10,598 nt of DNA from Clostridium sp. CAG:508 (GTDB taxonomy: Bacteria; Bacillota; Clostridia; TANB77; CAG-508): contig FR889109.1 of the NCBI GenBank assembly GCA_000435755.1, positions 77,990 through 88,587 of the forward strand, given 5' to 3'. The notes under the pieces were generated by a model that made no database searches, had not been told where the DNA came from, and saw only the letters and a list, made by a program, of their open reading frames with translations. The translations under genes and the position numbers were made by a program. How positions within the stretch are numbered: position 1 is the stretch's first letter; each line of letters opens with the position of its first letter. Shown one piece after another: positions 6,549 to 10,598 of the stretch.

Positions 6549-7126
6549 GAGCCTTCAAATAAACTTAAGGGGTCAATATAATTTCCATCAATCCTTACTC
6601 CTAAATGCAAATGTGGACCAGTAGTAGCACCATTAGTAGGATTACCGGTTTTCGTCCTTATATTGATTTCCTTTTACACCATAAACATTTTTAGGGCCAA
6701 CATTTCCAATAACTTGTCCTTTTAAAACAGTATCTCCAACTTTCACAATAAAATTAGGAGAAACATGGCAATAAGTAACTTTCATATTATTATTAGTTAA
6801 AGTGATGGTATAGCCACCACCACCTAAAAAATCGGCAAAAGTAATAGTGCCATCACAAATAGCAATAAATTTACTACCTTCAGGAGCACCAATATCAACT
6901 CCGGCATGATATGTGGTAGCACCAGCTGTTGGCAGACCTCTATAACCAAAATATGAAGTTATATATGTATAACCGTGGTGAAGGCCAAACATATTCTTCA
7001 TTAGGGTCAAAAGGATAAAACTCTAAGCCGAGCTATAGAAGGTCCAAAGAAACATGAAACAAATATAATTAGAACAAAAACAAAGATGAATAAATAATAA
7101 AAAGGCTTAAAAAAACTACTAGACAT
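6536..7126 (-). CDS. Membrane-anchored M23 peptidase needing three +1 frameshifts at CGG codons
   Basis: Translation starts at ATG 7126-7124 behind a strong GGAGGT (7136-7131). Codons 1-32 give a hydrophobic anchor (about residues 8-27). The family sequence then continues in a new register after an in-frame CGG at 7030-7028, again after CGG at 6975-6973, and again after CGG at 6647-6645. Skipping the C each time gives one 195-residue protein reading IAGLEFYPFDP, WPSPGYTYITSYFGYR and DENGNPTNGATTGPHLHLG. It holds the complete M23 (LytM/lysostaphin-type zinc endopeptidase) set: H73 and D77 in HAGVD, H120 in YCHVSP, H171 and H173 in HLHLG. Without shifts the products are 39 residues, 61 residues, or a form ending DENR that lacks HLH. 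The enzyme would cut peptidoglycan peptides outside the membrane. It may be an ordinary frameshifted pseudogene, but the identical nature of all three sites and the intact motifs argue for programmed shifting. Confidence 0.8.
6645..6647 (-). other. Putative +1 frameshift site 3 (AAC CGG T)
   Basis: CGG follows KDEN and is itself followed by an in-frame TAA at 6644-6642. Skipping the C at 6647 gives GGT (Gly) and restores NGNPTNGATTGPHLHLG with the essential HxH motif of M23 peptidases. Without the shift the product lacks a zinc ligand and should be inactive. Confidence 0.7.
6973..6975 (-). other. Putative +1 frameshift site 2 (CCA CGG T)
   Basis: CGG follows the codons for WPSP. Read in frame it leads to a stop after ten more codons. 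Skipping the C at 6975 gives GGT (Gly) and the PGYTYITSYFGYR sequence that is typical of the start of M23 domains. Confidence 0.7.
7028..7030 (-). other. Putative +1 frameshift site 1 (GCT CGG C)
   Basis: This is in-frame codon 33 of the M23 gene. Read in frame it leads to a TGA after six more codons (a 39-residue product). Skipping the C at 7030 gives GGC (Gly) and opens the frame that encodes LEFYPFDPNEEYVWP. The site follows the membrane anchor directly. Confidence 0.65.
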
Positions 7127-7159
7127 AAATACCTCCAATTCTAGTAGCCCCGATTTTTA

Positions 7160-7194
7160 TTGTATAGGAAAAATCGAAGATTTTTCCTATACAA
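7160..7194. repeat. 16-bp perfect hairpin upstream of the M23 gene
   Basis: Bases 7160-7175 pair with 7179-7194 around a GAA loop (TTC on the minus strand). It lies in the presumed 5' leader of the M23 gene, about 35 bases before its start codon. A further segment, CGATTTTT at 7151-7158, can pair instead with AAAAATCG at 7169-7176, so two mutually exclusive structures are possible. There is no T-run in the minus direction, so a simple terminator is unlikely. Confidence 0.6.
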
Positions 7195-7220
7195 CAAGGT
7201 TAAGTTACATTGGACTGTGC

Positions 7221-7257
7221 CGATTGCAAAGCAATCGTGTACATGTGGCGAAGCCAC
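7221..7257. repeat. Two small perfect hairpins between GtrA and M23 genes
   Basis: CGATTGC (7221-7227) pairs with GCAATCG (7231-7237) around AAA, and GTGGC (7245-7249) pairs with GCCAC (7253-7257) around GAA. Both are more GC-rich than their surroundings. They lie immediately after the GtrA stop codon in the minus direction; on the plus strand the second is followed by TTTT. No function can be assigned. Confidence 0.55.
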
Positions 7258-7262
7258 TTTTC

Positions 7263-7694
7263 TTATTTTTTCTTAAAAGCAAAAAATTTACTAATAAAAA
7301 AGTTTAAAATGATAACAATTACAGTAATAATACACTTATCAATTAAAAATCCTATATTATCACCAAAGTTGTAAAATGCGTGAAGAACATCATTTAATAG
7401 AAATACCCCTATAATTTCCACTACCATAGTAAAAGCTCTTCCTAAAATAAACTTGAAAAACTCAGTCCATTTTTCTTTAATAGTATTTGCCTGAGAATTA
7501 AAAACCCATTTACGATTAGTAAAATATGCAAACAAAATTGAAAGTATAATTCCAATAGTACTTGCAATATTAGCTTCTACATGTAAAAATGCCTTTAAAA
7601 TGTATGATGTAATAATATTAACTAGTGTGGTTAACACTCCAAAAATGATATAAAAAATAACTTCTCTATTTAATAACTTTTTTAATTTGTCCAT
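7263..7694 (-). CDS. GtrA family membrane protein
   Basis: The 143-residue protein has four predicted transmembrane helices (about residues 13-35, 42-60, 83-103 and 117-136) with the GtrA/DPMS1 family hallmarks: GVLTTLVN in helix 1, FTNRKWVF after helix 2, and a C-terminal NFFISKFFAFKKK end. GtrA-like proteins are thought to help move lipid-linked sugars across the membrane for cell-surface glycosylation; the partner glycosyltransferase is not in this window. I start at the ATG at 7694-7692, because GGAG (7704-7701) is spaced 6 bases upstream. An upstream in-frame TTG at 7706 overlaps that site. The gene has its own strong promoter. The M23 gene follows 136 bases downstream on the same strand and may be read through from here, since no clear terminator lies between them. 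Confidence 0.9.
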   Translation of the reverse strand: MDKLKKLLNREVIFYIIFGVLTTLVNIITSYILKAFLHVEANIASTIGIILSILFAYFTNRKWVFNSQANTIKEKWTEFFKFILGRAFTMVVEIIGVFLLNDVLHAFYNFGDNIGFLIDKCIITVIVIILNFFISKFFAFKKK

Positions 7695-7720
7695 TTCAAT
7701 CTCCAATCTTTAGTGTAATT

Positions 7721-7749
7721 ATTATATATTAACCAATACAAAATATCAA
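7721..7749 (-). promoter_or_regulatory. Sigma-A-type promoter for the GtrA gene
   Basis: On the minus strand TTGATA (7749-7744) and TATAAT (7726-7721) are separated by 17 bases. The distance to the start codon is about 26 bases. The promoter directly follows the tRNA-Trp terminator. Confidence 0.75.
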
Positions 7750-7750
7750 G

Positions 7751-7783
7751 AAAAAAAGAAGAAGTTGATAAGAAATCAACTCC
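7751..7783 (-). terminator. tRNA-Trp terminator
   Basis: On the minus strand GGAGTTGAT (7783-7775) pairs with ATCAACTTC (7769-7761), with one G-T wobble and a 5-base loop. The sequence that follows is T-rich, including seven T at 7757-7751. It begins 8 bases after the tRNA CCA end. Confidence 0.85.
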
Positions 7784-7790
7784 TTTTATA

Positions 7791-7865
7791 TGGCAGGGGT
7801 AGAAGGACTCGAACCCTCACAGGCGGTTTTGGAGACCGATGTGCTACCATTAACACTATACCCCT
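7791..7865 (-). tRNA. trnW: tRNA-Trp (anticodon CCA)
   Basis: The acceptor strand AGGGGTA pairs with TACCCCT over 7 bp, followed by G73 and an encoded CCA. The anticodon loop is CTCCAAA, which gives anticodon CCA for the codon UGG. The T stem GAGGG/CCTTC closes the loop TTCGAGT. The D arm contains AATGGTAG. The anticodon stem has one T-C mismatch at its base (27-43). It is transcribed from its own promoter and terminated separately from tmRNA. Confidence 0.96.
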
Positions 7866-7884
7866 AAATGTTTAATACCTACAT

Positions 7885-7913
7885 ATCTTAGCACAAAATA
7901 AAACAATGTGCAA
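7885..7913 (-). promoter_or_regulatory. Promoter for tRNA-Trp
   Basis: On the minus strand TTGCAC (7913-7908) and TAAGAT (7890-7885) are separated by 17 bases, and the tRNA 5' end lies 19 bases beyond the -10 element. This would give a short leader removed by RNase P. Confidence 0.6.
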
Positions 7914-7931
7914 GAGTTTTTAATAAAAAAA

Positions 7932-8296
7932 TGGTGGAGATGAGGAGAGTCGAACTCCTGTCCAATATTCTTTCCATACCAACTTCTCCGAGTGCAGTTT
8001 ATTGTAAAAATTCCCTAAATAATAACACAACAAACAAATTTATTAAAAAGGTAGTTATTTAAAGATACCCACTATTTTCATAACTAAAAATAGTTTTGTT
8101 TCCCACTAATTTGACACCTTAATCTCTAAGCGTGGGCACCTAGAGTAAGATGACGCGCCATTAACTAGGCAGCGTATGCTAATTCTCTATTATCAGCGTT
8201 TGTTTTTAATTTCTCACATTATTAAAGTGGCCAAGTGAGAGATCCACTACTCGCTATCAATACTTCTGGAATATTGTCGAAACCAAATACATCCCC
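7932..8296 (-). ncRNA. ssrA: tmRNA (ssrA), trans-translation RNA
   Basis: The 5' end GGGGATG pairs with the 3' acceptor strand CATCTCC, followed by A73 and an encoded CCA. The 5' part contains GGTTTCGACA and the 3' part GGAGTTCGACTCTCC, the conserved T-arm, both diagnostic of tmRNA. The length of 365 nt is normal. The tag reading frame ends in ADNRELAYAA and TAG (8197-8165), preceded by Lys-Thr-Asn; the AYAA end fits a protease recognition tag. With SmpB it would rescue ribosomes stalled on broken messages and tag the products for degradation. The exact resume codon upstream of KTN cannot be fixed by eye. A run of seven T follows the CCA and, with the T-arm hairpin, may serve as terminator. 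Small ORFs overlapping this region on either strand are not genes. Confidence 0.97.
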
Positions 8297-8309
8297 AGGT
8301 ACAATATAT

Positions 8310-8338
8310 ATTATACAATATTTTAAATTAAATGACAA
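8310..8338 (-). promoter_or_regulatory. Promoter for tmRNA
   Basis: On the minus strand TTGTCA (8338-8333) and TATAAT (8315-8310) are separated by 17 bases and end 13 bases before the first base of mature tmRNA. The predicted transcript has only a short leader. Confidence 0.75.
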
Positions 8339-8375
8339 GTCACTGGAAAAAAATACAATTTTTTTGAGTGTTCGC

Positions 8376-8404
8376 TTGTTTTTTATAAAGAAATATTGTA
8401 TAGT
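8376..8404 (+). promoter_or_regulatory. Promoter for the small peptide mRNA
   Basis: TTGTTT (8376-8381) and TATAGT (8399-8404) are 17 bases apart. The predicted start is near 8411, giving a leader of about 80 bases before the peptide start codon. The sequence from the -10 element onward resembles that of the antisense promoter at 8691-8719. Confidence 0.55.
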
Positions 8405-8409
8405 ATTAA

Positions 8410-8448
8410 ATATAGGAAACAAACTTAACAAGCAGATGTGTGTTGCCA
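8410..8448 (+). repeat. Left copy of an imperfect inverted repeat around the small-peptide gene
   Basis: ATATAGGAAACAAAC (8410-8424) and TGTGTGTTGCCA (8437-8448) recur in the same order on the minus strand at 8686-8672 and 8663-8652, the second with one mismatch. The spacing is 12 versus 8 bases. Both copies begin right after the respective -10 elements, so both RNAs would start with related 5' sequences. Confidence 0.75.
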
Positions 8449-8480
8449 CTTTACTACATAGTTTTTACTATGGGAAAGTG
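8447..8480 (+). promoter_or_regulatory. Leader hairpin next to the small-peptide ribosome binding site
   Basis: CACTTT (8447-8452) pairs with AAAGTG (8475-8480), and inside it CATAGT (8457-8462) pairs with ACTATG (8467-8472) around a TTTT loop. The stem ends directly before the AGGTGG ribosome binding site (8481-8486). Such a structure could limit translation of the peptide. Confidence 0.5.
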
Positions 8481-8491
8481 AGGTGGTGTTT

Positions 8492-8596
8492 ATGGTAAAT
8501 CTTTTACAATTCCTAATCATAGGATTTATAATTTCAATAACTATAAACATAACCTTATTAACAGTTATATACATAATTTGTACAAATAAGGAATAA
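8492..8596 (+). CDS. 34-residue hydrophobic peptide, possible type I toxin
   Basis: The ORF starts at ATG 8492 with a good ribosome binding site (GAGGTGG, 5 bases upstream) and encodes 34 residues. It is a single hydrophobic helix (about residues 4-30, mostly Ile, Leu, Phe and Thr) with a short polar C-terminal end, CTNKE. It is not similar enough to a named family for me to assign one, but its size, one membrane span and polar tail fit small membrane toxins of type I toxin-antitoxin systems (TxpA/Fst-like in style only). It has its own promoter, a structured leader, a terminator right after the stop codon, and an opposing promoter whose RNA would overlap its 3' end. Alternatively it is a small membrane regulator or a chance ORF in a small RNA gene. 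Confidence 0.55.
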   Translation: MVNLLQFLIIGFIISITINITLLTVIYIICTNKE

Positions 8597-8684
8597 ATAA
8601 AAACACTACATTTTGCTTTGGATACGGCAATGTAGTGTTTATCAAACTAATTGGCAACATACATTCTGTATGTTTGTTTCCTAT
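8590..8684 (-). ncRNA. Predicted antisense RNA (candidate antitoxin)
   Basis: A strong minus-strand promoter at 8691-8719 predicts a start near 8684, and the terminator at 8601-8640 predicts an end just beyond 8600, giving an RNA of about 90 nt. It has no ORF of note. Its 5' part forms a perfect 8-bp hairpin, AACATACA/TGTATGTT, around GAA on the minus strand (8674-8656). Its 3' part is complementary to the last bases and 3' UTR of the small peptide mRNA. The limits are predicted, not measured. Confidence 0.5.
8601..8640. terminator. Shared convergent terminator of peptide mRNA and antisense RNA
   Basis: AAACACTACATT (8601-8612) pairs perfectly with AATGTAGTGTTT (8629-8640), and inner bases TTGC/GCAA can extend it with a bulge. 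On the minus strand the stem is followed by TTTTT and more T-rich sequence, so termination should be strongest in that direction; on the plus strand it ends in TTTATC. Confidence 0.75.
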
Positions 8685-8686
8685 AT
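8652..8686 (-). repeat. Right copy of the inverted repeat around the small-peptide gene
   Basis: On the minus strand this copy carries ATATAGGAAACAAAC (8686-8672) and TGTATGTTGCCA (8663-8652). It forms the 5' end of the predicted antisense RNA. The segment between the two blocks forms the loop side of a perfect hairpin, which the left copy lacks. Confidence 0.75.
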
Positions 8687-8690
8687 CATT

Positions 8691-8719
8691 ATTATACATA
8701 CTTTTTAGTATTTAGTCAA
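8691..8719 (-). promoter_or_regulatory. Strong sigma-A-type promoter for the antisense RNA
   Basis: On the minus strand TTGACT (8719-8714) and TATAAT (8696-8691) are separated by exactly 17 bases. This is the best promoter in the peptide locus, and it points back into the 3' end of the peptide gene, away from recG. Confidence 0.72.
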
Positions 8720-8725
8720 TGCTTT

Positions 8726-8756
8726 TTGACGATTTTTAATTAGGACAAATTATTTT
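8726..8756 (+). promoter_or_regulatory. Possible weak promoter for recG
   Basis: TTGACG (8726-8731) is a good -35 element, but the best -10 candidate, TATTTT (8751-8756), is 19 bases away and poor. It lies back to back with the antisense promoter. The rest of 8720-8795 shows no other feature apart from the recG ribosome binding site AAGAGG (8783-8788). Confidence 0.3.
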
Positions 8757-8795
8757 AGAGTAATTTAAATAAAAATTTTGATAAGAGGTAGTAAA

Positions 8796-10598
8796 ATGAT
8801 TGATTTAAAGCAAAATGTGCAATATGTAAAAAGTGTTGGACCAGCCAAAGTACCATTACTAAATAGCTTAAATATATATACAATTGAAGACTTGCTTACA
8901 TATTTTCCAAGAGATTATGAAGATAGAAGCAAAACCAAGAATATAGCAGACTTGATAAATGGAGAAGAAGTTACAATACAAGCAACAGTAGTGTCAGAAG
9001 TTACTATAAATAGAATACGCAAAAACATGACAATTATAAAAGCTACGGTTGAAGATAATACAGGAAGATGCACAATAACATGGTTTAACCAAACATATAT
9101 TAAGCAACATATAAAAAGAGGAGAAACCTACAAATTCTTTGGAAAAGCAATAAATGAATTTAATCACTTTGAAATGAGAAACCCTGTATTTGACAAAGTA
9201 GATACATCAAAAAACACAGGCAAAATAATGCCAATTTATCCGACTACATATAAACTATCTCAAACAGCAATTAGACAAGCAGTAGAAAATGCTTTAAATA
9301 TAGTAAATGGAAAACTAAGCGAAACTTTACCAGACTATCTTTTAAATGAATACAATTTATTAGATTTGCAAAACAGCTTAAATCAAATACATTTTCCAAT
9401 AGATATGGAACATAGAATACAAGCTAGAAAGCGATTAGTATTTGAAGAACTATTAACAATGCAACTTGCATTATTAGAACTAAAAGGAAACAGTGAAAAA
9501 AATAAAGGAATTTCATTTGATAAAAACGCAAAAATGTCAGATGTAATAAACTCATTACCATTTAAACTAACAAAAGCACAATTAAGAGTATTAGAAGAAA
9601 TTGACGCAGACATGGAATCAGAAAAGCCAATGAACAGACTACTTCAAGGAGATGTTGGTTCAGGCAAAACAGTAGTAAGTATTATATCTGCATATAAAGC
9701 AGTCAAATCAGGTTATCAAGTAGCAATAATGGCTCCAACAGCAATACTTGCAACACAACATATGGAAGAGTTTAGCAAAATACTAGCTCCTTTAGGTATA
9801 AAATGTGAGCTTCTATTAGGAGCAACAACAGCTAAAAACAAAAAAGATATATTAGAAAGATTACAAAATGGAGAAATAGATGTACTAATTGGTACACATG
9901 CCTTAATAACAGAAAATGTAACATTTAAAAATTTAGGTTTAGTTGTAACAGATGAGCAACATAGATTTGGAGTAAAACAAAGAACAGCAATTGCAGCAAA
10001 AGGAAACAATCCAGATACTTTAGTAATGACAGCAACTCCAATTCCAAGAACATTAGCCTTAATACTATATGGAGATTTGGATATATCTATAATTGATGAA
10101 CTCCCACCAAATAGAAAGAAAATAGAAACATATGCTGTAACCAAAAGCATGGAGGAAAGAATAAACAACTTTATAAAAAAGAATATTGACGAAGGCAGAC
10201 AGATATATGTAGTATGTCCACTAGTGGAAGAAAAAGAGGAAGAAGATGAAACTACAAAAGACTTAAAGGCTGTAAAAGAATGGACCAAAATATATAAAGA
10301 GCAAATCTTTCCAGAGTATAGAGTTGAATGTGTATATGGAAAAATGAAACAAAAAGAAAAAGACGAAATAATGCAAAAATTTAAAGATGGAGAGATAGAC
10401 ATACTAGTATCTACTACAGTTATAGAAGTTGGAGTAAATGTGCCAAATGCAAATATAATGGTAGTAGAAAACGCAGATAGATTTGGATTAGCACAGTTAC
10501 ATCAATTAAGAGGAAGGGTTGGCAGAGGACAGTATCAGTCATATTGTGTGCTTAAATATAATAGCAAATGTTCACAAGTAGGGAAAGAAAGAATGAAG
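8796..10598 (+). CDS. recG: ATP-dependent DNA helicase RecG, 3'-truncated
   Basis: RecG remodels stalled replication forks and Holliday junctions. The ATG at 8796 follows AAGAGG, and the frame stays open to the last base (601 complete codons); RecG is usually about 680 residues, so roughly 80 are missing. The N-terminal wedge/OB region covers about residues 1-230, with GPAKVPLLNSLNI and YFPRDYEDRS. The helicase core shows motif I GDVGSGKT (285-292), motif II DEQH (386-389), motif III TATPIPRT (412-419) and motif VI QLRGRVGRG (570-578). The codon usage includes CGC and CGA but no CGG. The sequence is intact within the window. Its start is 200 bases after the small-peptide ORF and the two are probably separate units. 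Confidence 0.98.
   Translation, partial: MIDLKQNVQYVKSVGPAKVPLLNSLNIYTIEDLLTYFPRDYEDRSKTKNIADLINGEEVTIQATVVSEVTINRIRKNMTIIKATVEDNTGRCTITWFNQTYIKQHIKRGETYKFFGKAINEFNHFEMRNPVFDKVDTSKNTGKIMPIYPTTYKLSQTAIRQAVENALNIVNGKLSETLPDYLLNEYNLLDLQNSLNQIHFPIDMEHRIQARKRLVFEELLTMQLALLELKGNSEKNKGISFDKNAKMSDVINSLPFKLTKAQLRVLEEIDADMESEKPMNRLLQGDVGSGKTVVSIISAYKAVKSGYQVAIMAPTAILATQHMEEFSKILAPLGIKCELLLGATTAKNKKDILERLQNGEIDVLIGTHALITENVTFKNLGLVVTDEQHRFGVKQRTAIAAKGNNPDTLVMTATPIPRTLALILYGDLDISIIDELPPNRKKIETYAVTKSMEERINNFIKKNIDEGRQIYVVCPLVEEKEEEDETTKDLKAVKEWTKIYKEQIFPEYRVECVYGKMKQKEKDEIMQKFKDGEIDILVSTTVIEVGVNVPNANIMVVENADRFGLAQLHQLRGRVGRGQYQSYCVLKYNSKCSQVGKERMK

Noticed and set aside
6642..7010. Stand-alone 122-residue minus-strand ORF starting MTLMKNMF
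   Set aside because: Its first residues are read from the wrong register of the larger M23 gene, it has no ribosome binding site of its own, and it lacks the HLH motif. It is the central part of the frameshifted gene.
6645..7030. CGG reassigned to another amino acid (as reported for Trp or Gln in some Firmicutes)
   Set aside because: A reassigned codon would keep the frame, but the sequence after each CGG matches the M23 family only in the +1 register, and the third site has an in-frame TAA right after CGG.
6536..7126. Simple pseudogene explanation for the M23 gene
   Set aside because: Not excluded but disfavoured: all three breaks are the same +1 C before GGY, every catalytic motif is intact, no stop or indel of another kind is present, and start, ribosome binding site and terminator are good.
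8222..8498. 75- and 87-codon ORFs on both strands over the ssrA 5' end and upstream region
   Set aside because: They overlap tmRNA, its promoter and the small-peptide leader, have no suitable ribosome binding site and no family-like features.
1..10598. CRISPR array, insertion sequence or prophage genes
   Set aside because: I saw no regularly spaced direct repeats, transposase or integrase motifs, or phage structural genes. tmRNA and tRNA-Trp are possible integration targets, but no attachment-site duplication is visible.

Overview
The window is AT-rich DNA from a low-GC Gram-positive bacterium, most likely a spore-forming member of the Clostridia. The evidence is a SleB-type spore cortex hydrolase, a YuiD-type DUF212 protein, strong AGGAGG-like ribosome binding sites, near-consensus sigma-A promoters, an AGA-dominated arginine vocabulary, and the order peptidase - efp - CD1247-type zinc-ribbon protein. 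I cannot name the species.

Layout. Positions 1-303 hold the end of a DUF212/YuiD membrane protein. A long perfect hairpin separates it from fhs (389-2050, formate-THF ligase). A terminator-like hairpin follows fhs and contains the ribosome binding site of the next gene, a SleB-like hydrolase (2123-2809). A second plus-strand cluster runs from a consensus promoter at 2921: yqeG (HAD phosphatase), a prepilin-peptidase-like A24 protease, and an M24 aminopeptidase. efp, with its own promoter over the end of the peptidase gene, and a zinc-ribbon protein follow, up to a terminator at 6513-6548. From there the minus strand is used: an M23 metallopeptidase gene (6536-7126), a group of small perfect hairpins, a GtrA membrane protein, tRNA-Trp(CCA) and tmRNA (ssrA). 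Positions 8297-8795 hold a compact locus with a 34-residue hydrophobic peptide and a convergent promoter for a small antisense RNA. recG (8796 to the window end, truncated) closes the window.

The main observation is in the M23 gene. It has a good ribosome binding site, a membrane anchor and all expected M23 motifs, but these lie in three different successive registers. Full-length protein (195 residues) requires three separate +1 shifts, at 7030, 6975 and 6647. All three sites look the same: an in-frame CGG arginine codon whose last two bases plus the next base form a glycine codon (CGGC, CGGT, CGGT), and skipping the C restores the family sequence. By my reading these are the only in-frame CGG codons in any gene of the window, while CGT, CGC, CGA and AGA are all used in normal frames. 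This suggests that CGG is untranslated or very poorly translated in this organism and works as a +1 frameshift signal, rather than that the gene is an ordinary pseudogene.

The second notable locus resembles a type I toxin-antitoxin module: peptide mRNA and antisense RNA are convergent, meet at a shared terminator, and start from related promoter-leader sequences lying as an inverted repeat.
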